Of a DNA stretch of 64,000 nucleotides, positions 26,681 to 35,722 are shown in pieces (position 1 is the stretch's first letter; the number at the start of each line of letters is the position of its first letter). The stretch is taken from assembly GCF_029892605.1 (NCBI RefSeq), contig NZ_JARXWF010000001.1, positions 186,001 through 250,000 of the forward strand, given 5' to 3'. The notes beneath the pieces were generated by a model, which was not told where the DNA came from, ran no database searches, and saw only the letters and a program-made list of their open reading frames with translations. This DNA is from Parabacteroides sp. PM6-13 (GTDB lineage: Bacteria > Bacteroidota > Bacteroidia > Bacteroidales > Tannerellaceae). A program made the position numbers and the translations under genes.

Positions 26681-27901
26681 TTATGAGCAACGCAGGGTGC
26701 GGCCGAGGCGCAGGATGGTGTTGCGTTTGATGCCGTTCAGTTCACACAGTTTGTTGATGGTTGTACCATATTTTGTGGCGATGGCACCCAGGGTGTCACC
26801 CGATTGTATTTTGTGGTAAACCGCTTCGTTGGTGGCTTCTGTCGAAACACTCTTTGTTTTGTTTTCAGGAAGTGAAGCGACGGCGGCTGTTGTTGCTTTT
26901 ACGGTTGCCTGCTTCACGGTGGTTTGTTCGGAGGCTTTCACGGCGCTGCTGCTTGCGCTGCAACGGAGCGATTGACCGATACGCAGGGTGGTCGTGCTCT
27001 TAATACCGTTCAGGCGGCACAATTCGTTGATGGTCGTTCCGTATCTACGAGCGATCTTACCCAACGTATCGCCCGATTTCACGCGGTGATACACCATTTG
27101 GGTGTCGTCGGAGGTGTAGATATTGCTCTTGCGACCGTTGATCTTCACGTTGCGGAATACATACATATCTTTATGCGGAACCCCTTCGGTGAAGTCGATC
27201 AGATCAGCCGGATTGAGTGTCTGCCCCAGGAAACGGGTCTCGAAATGCAGATGGGATCCGGTAGAACGGCCGGTGTTTCCACCCAGTCCAATGGGTTGTC
27301 CGGCGCGGACAATTTCGTTTTCGTTAGAGAGAAACTTAGAAAGATGGCCATAAACAGTCTCTAATCCGTTCGGATGGCGCAATACCAGGTAATAGCCATA
27401 GCCTCCCCGTTGATAAGCACGAATACGCACTTTGCCATCGAAGGCAGCACGAATGGTATCGCCAATCTGCACTTTCAGGTCAATACCCCGGTGCATGCGG
27501 CGGCCGCGCGGGCCATATTTGGATGTTACTTTTATCTGGGAATCGATAGGAATATTGAACGCAGAGCAGTCGATCTGGCAGGAATCCGGGAAGACCGGCT
27601 TGATCTGCCCCTGGAAAGGGTCAACCCATTTGTTGTCCCAATGCGAACCGTAGAGTTCTTCGGCGGGAAACATTAATGACTCCTTTTGCAAAAGCTGCGC
27701 TCTCTCGTTGATTTCGATCAACTCTTGCAAAGCGATATCCTTTCTTACCGGCACTTTGTCTGCCATAAGTTCAGAGATACGTTCTTCCATGAGTTGTGTA
27801 TGTGAGGTAATTTTGCCGTTTTCCTCATTCTCTACAGTTTGTGCCTGTGCGAATAATGAAAACAGAACTCCCCCGATGCTTAGTAGTACCTTTATCTTCA
27901 T
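26681..27901 (-). CDS. LysM-containing M23 peptidoglycan endopeptidase
   Basis: A 406-residue secreted cell-wall protein. Order of parts: signal peptide (cut after LFAQAQ near residue 21), a short helical linker, an M23 metallopeptidase domain with zinc ligands in HRGIDLKVQIGD and SHLHFETRF, and then two LysM repeats that bind peptidoglycan (VYHRVKSGDTLGKIARRYG and VYHKIQSGDTLGAIATKYG). A Thr/Ala-rich linker separates the two LysM units. It resembles NlpD/EnvC-type or DD-endopeptidase proteins. Both metal motifs look intact, so it is likely an active hydrolase. It has its own promoter and terminator. Confidence 0.92.
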   Translation of the reverse strand: MKIKVLLSIGGVLFSLFAQAQTVENEENGKITSHTQLMEERISELMADKVPVRKDIALQELIEINERAQLLQKESLMFPAEELYGSHWDNKWVDPFQGQIKPVFPDSCQIDCSAFNIPIDSQIKVTSKYGPRGRRMHRGIDLKVQIGDTIRAAFDGKVRIRAYQRGGYGYYLVLRHPNGLETVYGHLSKFLSNENEIVRAGQPIGLGGNTGRSTGSHLHFETRFLGQTLNPADLIDFTEGVPHKDMYVFRNVKINGRKSNIYTSDDTQMVYHRVKSGDTLGKIARRYGTTINELCRLNGIKSTTTLRIGQSLRCSASSSAVKASEQTTVKQATVKATTAAVASLPENKTKSVSTEATNEAVYHKIQSGDTLGAIATKYGTTINKLCELNGIKRNTILRLGRTLRCS

Positions 27902-27980
27902 CTTATAATTTGAAATACTTTCCCTTACTAAATCGATCTTTTTCGACGCTGAATAGTAATAGATCGGTTTAATTGATGCA

Positions 27981-28012
27981 CAAAGTACGTCAATTTGAAG
28001 AAGTATGCCAAA
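27981..28012 (-). promoter_or_regulatory. Promoter of the M23 peptidase gene
   Basis: On the minus strand, TTTG (complement of 28009-28012), a 21-bp spacer and TACTTTG (complement of 27981-27987), close to the consensus but one base short. It lies about 80 nt before the ATG, leaving a leader of about 70 nt. Confidence 0.5.
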
Positions 28013-28116
28013 CGATTGCCTGTGAATAAATTGTAATTTTCCCGGAAGGAAAGAAGTGTCAGAAAATAAATTGTTTGATTTTCAGTCAGATAGAAATGAC
28101 TATGTTTTATAACATA

Positions 28117-30213
28117 CTAACTAATCATCCCCCAGTTGGTCTTTTTGTTGAAATGCTTTTTAAGGGTTTTGTTCAATAATCGGTTGGTTTCGGCCAATAA
28201 ATCGGGGTCTTCGTTCAAAATCTCTTGTGCCATATCGCGGGCATATTGCAGTATTTGCCCATCGGTTCCGAGGTTGGCAATTTTCAGATCGATGCCTTCG
28301 CCACTCTGTCGGGTGCCCTCCAAATCACCATGTCCGCGCAGGCGTAGATCGGCTTCGGCTATTTCGAATCCATCATTGCTATTGACCATTATTTCCAGGC
28401 GTTTACGGGAATCGTCGCTTAGTTTGTAGGAGCTAACCAGGATGCAATAGGATTGTTCCGACCCCCGCCCTACCCGTCCCCGGAGCTGGTGCAGTTGGGA
28501 GAGCCCAAAACGCTCGGCACTTTCAATCACCATTACGGAGGCATTCGGCACATTCACGCCCACTTCGATCACGGTAGTAGCCATCAATATCTGTGCCTCA
28601 CCGGAGACAAAGAGTTGCATCTGCGCATCCTTCTCCTTGGCTTTCATGCGCCCATGCACCATGCATACCTTAAATTCAGGAAATATCTCTTTGAACAAGT
28701 CGAAGTTCTCTTCCAAGTTCTTATAATCCATTTTTTCACTTCCTTCGATCAATGGATAAACAACATACACCTGGCGCCCCAAACCAATCTCTTTGCGCAG
28801 GAAGTCGAACAATTCCGCCTTCTTATTGTCATAGCGGTGGAGCGTGCGGATCGGCTTTCGTCCCGGGGGCAGTTCGTCGATCACCGACACATCCAGGTCG
28901 CCATACAGGGTCATCGCCAACGTACGTGGGATAGGTGTTGCCGTCATCACCAGGATATGCGGCACCTCGATGCTTTTCGACCAAAGGCGTGAGCGTTGAG
29001 CCACCCCGAAGCGATGTTGCTCGTCGATAATGGCCAGTCCAAGCGAAGCGAACTGCACCGTATCTTCGATCAAGGCATGGGTACCGATCACAATCCGTAT
29101 CTCTCCGGCAGCTATGGCAGGCAGGATGCGGGTGCGCTCCTTTTTGGAGGTCGATCCTGTCAATAGAGCTACCTCTATATCCATCTCCCGGAGGAACTCT
29201 TTGATCGTCGTATAATGCTGATTGGCCAGGATCTCGGTCGGCGCCATCATGCAAGCCTGACAGCCATTATCAAGCGCCAGCAACATAGCCAACAGTCCTA
29301 CCAGCGTTTTTCCGCTGCCCACATCGCCTTGCAACAAACGGTTCATCTGTCGTCCGCTACCCATATCGGCACGCATCTCTTTGATAACGCGTTTCTGGGC
29401 ACCGGTCAGTTCAAAAGGCAGATGATGGGCATAAAAGGTATTGAAGTAATCGCCTACCTTCGAGAAGACGATCCCTTTCAGTTTCATCTTTCGCAGTTCG
29501 GCCGAATGAAGGATCTTCAACTGAATATAAAACAACTCATCGAACTTCAGGCGTAGCTGGGCGGCTTTCAGTTTATCAACCGATTCGGGAAAATGGATGT
29601 TACGGATCGCTTCCGAGAGCGGCATCATCTTTATTTTCTGCAACAGCCATGCGGGCAATGTTTCAGGCACCTCCCATTTGATGGTGCTTAATAGGGCATA
29701 TTGCAGGTTTTGTATGGCGCGTGAGTTAAGAAAAGACTTCTTCATCTTTTCCGTCGTATTATAGAAAGGGGTCAGGCCACTTGCCACCTGTTCGGCATGA
29801 TCCAGCGGATCGATATCGGGATGGGGTATATTAATGATATGTCCAAACTCGTTGGGTTTCCCAAAAACGATGTATTCAGTATTGGCTTTGTATTTTTCCA
29901 GAATGAAACTCAACCCCTTAAACCAGACGAGATCGATATTGCCTGTCCCATCAGTGAAGCGGGCAATCAATCGCTTGCCCCGTCCTTCGCCCGCCACATC
30001 GAAGTAGAGAATCCGTCCTTTCAGTTGGATATAGGGCATATCTCCCGTAACCTCCGCGACGGTATAGAAACGGCTCCGATCGATGTATTTATAAGGGAAA
30101 TAATAAAGCATATCCTCAAAAGAAACCACGTCGAGTTCCTTTTGCAGAATTTCAGCCTTACGCGGGCCTACTCCGGGCAGGTATGTGATCGATCGTTTGT
30201 CGAGATCAAGCAT
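28117..30213 (-). CDS. recG: ATP-dependent DNA helicase RecG
   Basis: RecG remodels stalled replication forks and branch-migrates Holliday junctions. The 698-residue protein has an N-terminal wedge/OB domain (YLPGVGPRKAEIL at the start), Walker A GDVGSGKT, the DEQH box in IDEQHRFGVAQR, and motifs V-VI as ATTVIEVGVNVP and QLRGRVGRG. Length matches the family. It is the last gene of the block after ispD, 12 bp downstream on the minus strand. Confidence 0.96.
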   Translation of the reverse strand: MLDLDKRSITYLPGVGPRKAEILQKELDVVSFEDMLYYFPYKYIDRSRFYTVAEVTGDMPYIQLKGRILYFDVAGEGRGKRLIARFTDGTGNIDLVWFKGLSFILEKYKANTEYIVFGKPNEFGHIINIPHPDIDPLDHAEQVASGLTPFYNTTEKMKKSFLNSRAIQNLQYALLSTIKWEVPETLPAWLLQKIKMMPLSEAIRNIHFPESVDKLKAAQLRLKFDELFYIQLKILHSAELRKMKLKGIVFSKVGDYFNTFYAHHLPFELTGAQKRVIKEMRADMGSGRQMNRLLQGDVGSGKTLVGLLAMLLALDNGCQACMMAPTEILANQHYTTIKEFLREMDIEVALLTGSTSKKERTRILPAIAAGEIRIVIGTHALIEDTVQFASLGLAIIDEQHRFGVAQRSRLWSKSIEVPHILVMTATPIPRTLAMTLYGDLDVSVIDELPPGRKPIRTLHRYDNKKAELFDFLRKEIGLGRQVYVVYPLIEGSEKMDYKNLEENFDLFKEIFPEFKVCMVHGRMKAKEKDAQMQLFVSGEAQILMATTVIEVGVNVPNASVMVIESAERFGLSQLHQLRGRVGRGSEQSYCILVSSYKLSDDSRKRLEIMVNSNDGFEIAEADLRLRGHGDLEGTRQSGEGIDLKIANLGTDGQILQYARDMAQEILNEDPDLLAETNRLLNKTLKKHFNKKTNWGMIS

Positions 30214-30225
30214 AGTCGCTCTCTT

Positions 30226-30927
30226 TTAGTGACAATACGGACAAATTGCTTTGGCAATTAATAAATCAAAAGGCGTGGTGATCTTTATGTTTTCCCGGTT
30301 GCCCGGCACCAGATGGATGGCGGCACCCATGGCTTCGGCTACCGAGGCATCGTCGGTAAACCGCGGTGAGTAGTCTTGGCGGTAGGCTTCTATGATGAGG
30401 TCGCTATGAAACACCTGTGGCGTTTGCACGGCATAGAAGTCGGCACGATCCATCGGGAAATTTCCCTCTTCGGTCACCTGGCGAATGGAATCAACGATCG
30501 GGATAACCGGAATGGCATTTCCCTCCTTCTCGGCACTATTGAAACAGTTGTCGATCACCTCGGATGATGGGAAAGGACGCACCCCGTCGTGTATGGCAAC
30601 CAGCGCCTTTTTCTTCCGTTCCGGTGAGAAGCCCAATTCTTCGGCGATGTATTTCAACCCGTTCTTAACGGAATGGAAACGGGTCTCTCCTCCGTTGACA
30701 ATCACATGGGTGATGGTTGTTCCGATCTCTTTACAGAGCATACGCCAGTAGTCCTGATGATCTTCCGGCAACACCAGAATAATCTCAGCCGACTCATCCC
30801 ATCTGTTGAATGCCTCCAGGGTGTGCATCAATAATGGTTTGCCATCTAATGGGATGAATTGTTTCGGCAGGTCGGCTCCCATGCGCAACCCTTTTCCTCC
30901 TGCTACGATGATGATAAAACGTTCCAT
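30226..30927 (-). CDS. ispD: 2-C-methyl-D-erythritol 4-phosphate cytidylyltransferase
   Basis: IspD makes CDP-methylerythritol in the MEP isoprenoid pathway. The 233-residue protein begins with the CTP-binding loop [19 protein letters not shown] and carries [10 protein letters not shown] and the late [11 protein letters not shown] block. It shares one base with the xseB stop and precedes recG. The next-step gene ispF is 3 kb away in the same window, so two MEP genes are close but not adjacent. Confidence 0.93.
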   Translation of the reverse strand: MERFIIIVAGGKGLRMGADLPKQFIPLDGKPLLMHTLEAFNRWDESAEIILVLPEDHQDYWRMLCKEIGTTITHVIVNGGETRFHSVKNGLKYIAEELGFSPERKKKALVAIHDGVRPFPSSEVIDNCFNSAEKEGNAIPVIPIVDSIRQVTEEGNFPMDRADFYAVQTPQVFHSDLIIEAYRQDYSPRFTDDASVAEAMGAAIHLVPGNRENIKITTPFDLLIAKAICPYCH

Positions 30928-31124
30928 TATTCCAGTTCTTCTAATATTTTCTTTACTTCTTCGTCGGCTTTAAACAATTTCTCTTTGCAGAGCTTTATCA
31001 GGCGTGTCGCCTCTTTGACCTTTTCTGATAAAACATCCACATCGAGCTCGTTGTTTTCGATCTCTGCTACAATTTTACGAAGTTTTTCGATAGCTTCGTT
31101 ATACGATTCTCCTTTTCCGGCCAT
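30927..31124 (-). CDS. xseB: Exodeoxyribonuclease VII small subunit
   Basis: A 65-residue helical subunit of the exonuclease VII complex that degrades single-stranded [27 protein letters not shown] is the typical beginning, followed by a coiled-coil of alternating Glu and Lys. It lies 11 bp after xseA and overlaps ispD by one base at its stop. Confidence 0.93.
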   Translation of the reverse strand: MAGKGESYNEAIEKLRKIVAEIENNELDVDVLSEKVKEATRLIKLCKEKLFKADEEVKKILEELE

Positions 31125-31135
31125 ATCGGTATGAT

Positions 31136-32485
31136 TTATTTGTTTTTTACTATCTCATGTACCGTCGATTCAACCTCCCCGTCCGTGAAGCGAGTGGTCA
31201 GCCTGTCGCCCGGTTGAATATCTTCGGCTTTCTTTATGATTTTCCCCTCTTTCAGGGTTAGGCTATACCCGCGTCGCAGGATATAGTCCGGAGAGACCAT
31301 CTTCAGGAATTGTTCAGTCAGTTCCAGGTGGCGTCTTTTCTCGTTCCCGAAATGCACCAGGCTGTTTTGCAATCTTCCCGTGAGATTCCCCAATAGGGAG
31401 TCATGGCGTGTCAATAGGGTCGATGCCAGATGTGGCAAGCGTCCCGTTATGCCTTGCAGCAGATTCCGGTTCCGCTCCAGCCGTCCGGTGACCAACGCTG
31501 GGAGGCGGGTGCCCATGAGCTGAAGATAATTCTTTTGTTCCTTAAGGTGAGTGGTTGCCTGCAGACGTACGCGTTCGCAAAGATTGTTTATCTCTTGCGC
31601 GACCTCGTCCATCTGTTCGATCAGAAACTCGGCCACGGCTGTTGGTGTTTTCAGCCGCCGGTGGGCTACCATATCGACTATTGTATCGTCGCGCTCATGT
31701 CCGATGCCCGTCAGAACCGGTATCGGGAACTGGGCACAATGGGCGGCTAACAGGTAACTGTCGAAGCTGGCCAATTCGGAGGTGGCTCCCCCACCGCGAA
31801 TAATCACCACGACGTCGAACAATTCATAGTGTTCATAGACCGCATCCAGTGCCGCCACGACCGATACTTCGGTCTTCTCTCCCTGCATAACAGCCGGAAA
31901 AAGACGGGTATAGAAACAGTAGCCCGCCGTATGATGGGTCAATTGGTTCATGAAATCTTCATATCCGGCGGCTGTCGGCGAGGTGATCACGGCAATGCGC
32001 TGGGGCAATGTCGGGAATTCCAATTCCTTATTCAATGTAAACACTCCTTCCTCCTGCAGTTGGCGGATAATCTCCAGGCGCTTGCGCATCATATCCCCCA
32101 AGGTATAGGTCGGGTCGATATCGACAATGGTCAGATTGAATCCATACACCTCGTGGTAATCGACCAATACCTTCACCATCACCTTGATGCCCGATGTGAA
32201 CCGTTGTCCTGTCTCCTGCTCGAAGTAGGGTTTGAGCATCCGGTAGGTCTTGGCCCAGATCGTCGCCCGTGCTTTGGCTAACAGCTGCCCGGTCTTTGGG
32301 TCTTTCTCGATAAACTCCAGGTAGCAGTGACCGGAGGTCGCATTGGCACGCACATCGCTCGTCTCCGCTTGCAGCCAGCAGCCATCAGGAAAGGCTCTGT
32401 TGATCGCTCCTTTCACCTGCAGGTTAAGCGCCGAAAGCGAGATTGCTTCGGGTGGCGTAGATGTATGAAACAGGCTATCAGTCAT
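31136..32485 (-). CDS. xseA: Exodeoxyribonuclease VII large subunit
   Basis: The 449-residue catalytic subunit of exonuclease VII. An N-terminal OB-fold (LSALNLQVKGAINRAFPDGCWL) precedes the catalytic domain with RIAVITSPTAAGYEDFMNQL and GGGATSELASFD, then GHERDDTIVDMVAHRRLKTP. A coiled-coil region (about 285-385) and C-terminal ILRRGYSLTLKEGK close it. Its start overlaps the end of the subtilase gene by 8 bp. Confidence 0.95.
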   Translation of the reverse strand: MTDSLFHTSTPPEAISLSALNLQVKGAINRAFPDGCWLQAETSDVRANATSGHCYLEFIEKDPKTGQLLAKARATIWAKTYRMLKPYFEQETGQRFTSGIKVMVKVLVDYHEVYGFNLTIVDIDPTYTLGDMMRKRLEIIRQLQEEGVFTLNKELEFPTLPQRIAVITSPTAAGYEDFMNQLTHHTAGYCFYTRLFPAVMQGEKTEVSVVAALDAVYEHYELFDVVVIIRGGGATSELASFDSYLLAAHCAQFPIPVLTGIGHERDDTIVDMVAHRRLKTPTAVAEFLIEQMDEVAQEINNLCERVRLQATTHLKEQKNYLQLMGTRLPALVTGRLERNRNLLQGITGRLPHLASTLLTRHDSLLGNLTGRLQNSLVHFGNEKRRHLELTEQFLKMVSPDYILRRGYSLTLKEGKIIKKAEDIQPGDRLTTRFTDGEVESTVHEIVKNK

Positions 32486-33851
32486 TTTTCATTCCTTTTT
32501 TATGTGCTTTACTGAGGTTCGGTATGCCGTAGCCCTTCTCCGCGTCCGGTCGTTTGTGTTGGCTGGCGGTCGTTTGTAATAGGGTAATCAGTCGGGTAGG
32601 GGTCAGCTCGGGGATAGCCTGCCACAGACAGGCAACCAGCCCGGCCACGATAGGCGTGGAGTAGGAGGTGCCATTGGCATAACGGATCTGTCCTTGTTCG
32701 CCAATCACACAACAGCCACTGCCCAATGCCGTCACATCCGGTTTGACGCGATAGTCGGCCGTAAACCCCGTGGAGCTAAAGCTGCTTTTTTCTTTTTTGG
32801 AGGTGATAGCTCCGACAGTCAGGATATCTGTCGCGTCGGACGGGAAGGTGATCTTTCCCCAAGCGCTATTGCCTTCGTTGCCGGCACTGCAGACCACCAA
32901 TATACCTTTCTCGGCCGCCATGGCTGCCGCTTTGCTGATAAAGGCCGTTTTCCCGTCCAAGAGCTCTTGTGAGTAATTCATCTCTTTCGCATCGAAAGAG
33001 GAATAACCGAGGGAAGAGGTGATCAGGTCGATCCCGACACTATCGGCATATTCAGCGGCTGCTGCCCAATAATCCTCTTCGATAGGAAACTCCGTAGAAC
33101 TGTCTTCGCTGCGCAGCAGCCAGTAGGTGGCATGCGGTGCTGTTCCGACCATAAGGCCCGGCTGGTTGGCGGCCAGGCAGGACAATACCCGGGTACCGTG
33201 ATCATCGCCTTGAAAAACAGGTTGTCCGGGTGCCACAAAGTTATAGGTTCCGCCGATCCGCAAAGAATCGAACACGCTGATACGGTCCACATGCGTAAAT
33301 CCGGCATCGATCACCGCAATCCGCATCCCTTCACCGGTATATCCCGCTTCGTGCAGGCTATTACCTTGAAGCATATCGATTTGTTTTTGAGCATATCCGT
33401 AGTAATCGGGCAACAGCTCATCGGAAGGATAAAGTCGCGTGGTGTCAGTCTCAGCAAAAGAGGTTCCCTTTTCCCTATGGGCAACGCCTTTCCATACCAG
33501 CTTCACAGAATCAACAAAAGGAAGATCCAGCAATCGATCTGCTATCAAACTGTCGGAAGAGGAAACGGCTACCGTGGAGAGCCATTTGCTCTTTGTGATC
33601 AAGACCCCTCCTGCCTCTTCCAGCGCTTGCAGATAGGAGGCAGAGATCGGCAGATCGGACTCAGTCAACAGGTTCCCTGTTTTCAGGCGGCGTTCGATGG
33701 CCCGGGCAGAGAGAAACTCCTCCGGCTTCTCAAGCGTATGATTACAATCCCCTTTGTCTTTCAGGTAGACACGAAAGGCATAACTTTCCGTTGCTGAAAG
33801 AGAGAAACAGGATATAAATACTAAAAAAAGGATTGTAATCAGTCTATTCAT
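32478..33851 (-). CDS. Secreted subtilisin-family (S8) serine protease
   Basis: A 457-residue exported protease. A signal peptide (cut after SLSA near residue 20) is followed by a prodomain-like region and the S8 domain with catalytic D182 (AVIDAGFTH), H218 (DDHGTRVLS) and S396 (NGTSYSTPIVAG). N325 in SAGNEGN is the oxyanion Asn. There is no C-terminal T9SS sorting domain, so it is likely periplasmic or released by another route. It is the first gene of the unit running through xseA, xseB, ispD and recG; the linkage of a protease with DNA repair genes is probably positional only. Confidence 0.9.
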   Translation of the reverse strand: MNRLITILFLVFISCFSLSATESYAFRVYLKDKGDCNHTLEKPEEFLSARAIERRLKTGNLLTESDLPISASYLQALEEAGGVLITKSKWLSTVAVSSSDSLIADRLLDLPFVDSVKLVWKGVAHREKGTSFAETDTTRLYPSDELLPDYYGYAQKQIDMLQGNSLHEAGYTGEGMRIAVIDAGFTHVDRISVFDSLRIGGTYNFVAPGQPVFQGDDHGTRVLSCLAANQPGLMVGTAPHATYWLLRSEDSSTEFPIEEDYWAAAAEYADSVGIDLITSSLGYSSFDAKEMNYSQELLDGKTAFISKAAAMAAEKGILVVCSAGNEGNSAWGKITFPSDATDILTVGAITSKKEKSSFSSTGFTADYRVKPDVTALGSGCCVIGEQGQIRYANGTSYSTPIVAGLVACLWQAIPELTPTRLITLLQTTASQHKRPDAEKGYGIPNLSKAHKKGMKND

Positions 33852-33877
33852 GTCATTCGTTCACCTTATCTATCATA

Positions 33878-33885
33878 CAAAAGTA
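33878..33885 (-). promoter_or_regulatory. -7 promoter box of the S8 protease gene
   Basis: On the minus strand this reads TACTTTTG, a full TAnnTTTG match, 26 nt before the ATG. No TTTG at the -33 distance. Confidence 0.5.
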
Positions 33886-33926
33886 CAAAAAATAGAGCAA
33901 CAATGAGACTTGAAGAAAGGAGCTTT

Positions 33927-34409
33927 TTAGCGCGCCGTGATCAACACGGTAGCGTAGGCAGCCATGCCCTCTTCCCGGCCAACGAAGCCAAGACGTTCGC
34001 TTGTGGTAGCTTTGATGGAAATATCGTTTTCATCGACCGCCATAACAGCAGCCAACGTTTGTTTCATGGAGGGGATATGCGGGTTGATCTTCGGACGTTC
34101 GGCAGCGATGGTCGCGTCGATATTGCCCAGCTCGTAGCCCGCTTCGCGAAGGAGGCGCATGGTGTCGCGCAGGAGTATTTTGCTGTCGATGTCTTTGTAT
34201 TCGCCAGCCGTATCCGGAAAATGGTAACCGATGTCGCGCAGATTGGCAGCCCCCAACAAAGCATCGCAGATGGCGTGAATCAACACATCAGCATCACTAT
34301 GTCCCTTCAGGCCTACCGTATGATCGATACGTACGCCTCCCAGCCATAGATCCCGGTCGGGAACCAACTGATGCACATCATATCCAAAACCAACCCGAAC
34401 CTTCATCAT
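33927..34409 (-). CDS. ispF: 2-C-methyl-D-erythritol 2,4-cyclodiphosphate synthase
   Basis: IspF cyclises CDP-methylerythritol phosphate in the MEP isoprenoid pathway, releasing CMP. The 160-residue protein has the metal ligands in GYDVHQL (D11, H13) and LKGHSDADVLIHAICDALLGA. ATTSERLGFVGREEG near the C terminus is the CMP-binding block. It is 27 bp after porV. The porU-porV-ispF order is, to my knowledge, also found in Porphyromonas gingivalis. Confidence 0.95.
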   Translation of the reverse strand: MMKVRVGFGYDVHQLVPDRDLWLGGVRIDHTVGLKGHSDADVLIHAICDALLGAANLRDIGYHFPDTAGEYKDIDSKILLRDTMRLLREAGYELGNIDATIAAERPKINPHIPSMKQTLAAVMAVDENDISIKATTSERLGFVGREEGMAAYATVLITAR

Positions 34410-34440
34410 TAATCATTAAACATTGATCATTAACCATTAT
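34407..34440. repeat. CATTA-type simple repeats between porV and ispF
   Basis: Tandem imperfect units of ATCATTAA/AACATTGA type fill the 27-bp gap and touch the ispF start codon. A similar low-complexity repeat occurs upstream of thrS at 44324-44360. Confidence 0.6.
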
Positions 34441-35636
34441 CTAAATAGATTCCGCAACCCGTCCATATCGAAAGAGAGGGAGAAACGAAGCGTTTGGTCG
34501 AGCGGATTACTGGGAACGGTACTGATCAGATAGGCAGCATCCAATTGGAACACGCTCATCTTGAACCCGGCACCCAATGAGAAGTATTGACGGTTACCCA
34601 TATTTTCGTTTTCATAGTAATAACCTCCTCGCAGGAAGAACTGATCATTGTATCCATATTCGACCCCGAACGAAGCCATCACCTCTTTCATCTCGCCGCT
34701 GAATCCCTGGGGGGAGTCATGGAACGATTTGAATACCCCTTTGATCGATCCCATGTTTTCATATTCGACCTTGTCTTTGTCGTACTGCTCAATTTCTTCC
34801 TGGCTGGGGTTTCCGGAGAGAACAGGCATTGAGGGCACCAGGTATTTACTCAGATCCAGATAGAATCCGATCGTATTGAAGTCGTCTATCGGATAAAGCA
34901 ATCCGGTACCGATCTGCAATTTAGCCGGAAGGAACTTATTGGTATGCCCACCATCGTAGGTAATCTTCGTACCGATATTCGAGATATTAAACCCAAAACT
35001 CCAAAGGCTTTCGCTGTATCCCAGCATCACATATTTCTCCAGATACCCGGAGACGTCGGCTGCGTAGCCATTGGCAGGCGACATATCGTCGGTTGATTGC
35101 GCGTTCATATCGGAACGGATATAACGCAAGGCTACAGCCATGGAGTAGGATTCAGACAGCTTACGGCTGTAGCTCACGTCGACAGCCATTTCATAGGGAT
35201 TGATAATGGCCGGTATACCACTCATCTCTCCTTGTGAGTCGTTTACTTCTCCCAACGAGAAATAACGGATAGAACCACCGATTGCCTGCAGGTCGCTATC
35301 ACCAATCTTATAAAAACCGGAGAGGTAAGCCAAACCAACGTCGTTTACCAGCTTACGTAACCAGGGCGTATACGAAAGAGAGACCCCGGCTTTGCTGTAA
35401 TTGAACGCGTATTTAGCCGCGTTCCAGTATTGCGAGTTGATATCCGGAGTAGTTGCTACCCCGTTATCACCCAAGGCGCCTCCACGGGCGTCAGGAGCAA
35501 TAGAAAGAGAGGGGATCGCTGTATAGATAGGAGCAAACTTTGTTTTTATATCATCGCCCTCAGCCTTGAGGGATGTAAACGAAACAGTCAGAAGAATGAT
35601 CATCAAACCAATACCTATGCGAGAAGTTTTCATCAT
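34437..35636 (-). CDS. porV: Type IX secretion outer-membrane protein PorV
   Basis: PorV (LptO) is a 14-stranded outer-membrane barrel that carries cargo proteins from the T9SS translocon to the PorU sortase complex. The 399-residue protein has a signal peptide (cut after SLKAEG near residue 27). It then has PSLSIAPDARGGALGDNGVATTPD, the conserved PorV start block, here residues around 43-66, and barrel strands to the C-terminal LRFSLSFDMDGLRNLFR. It lies 86 bp downstream of porU and 27 bp before ispF. Confidence 0.9.
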   Translation of the reverse strand: MMKTSRIGIGLMIILLTVSFTSLKAEGDDIKTKFAPIYTAIPSLSIAPDARGGALGDNGVATTPDINSQYWNAAKYAFNYSKAGVSLSYTPWLRKLVNDVGLAYLSGFYKIGDSDLQAIGGSIRYFSLGEVNDSQGEMSGIPAIINPYEMAVDVSYSRKLSESYSMAVALRYIRSDMNAQSTDDMSPANGYAADVSGYLEKYVMLGYSESLWSFGFNISNIGTKITYDGGHTNKFLPAKLQIGTGLLYPIDDFNTIGFYLDLSKYLVPSMPVLSGNPSQEEIEQYDKDKVEYENMGSIKGVFKSFHDSPQGFSGEMKEVMASFGVEYGYNDQFFLRGGYYYENENMGNRQYFSLGAGFKMSVFQLDAAYLISTVPSNPLDQTLRFSLSFDMDGLRNLFR

Positions 35637-35722
35637 ATATAACTTATTTGTTGATATGTTAGCCGGCAGTTAGACCCAACACCGGATATTAAACGTATTA
35701 TAATAACTGTTTTATGGCAGCT

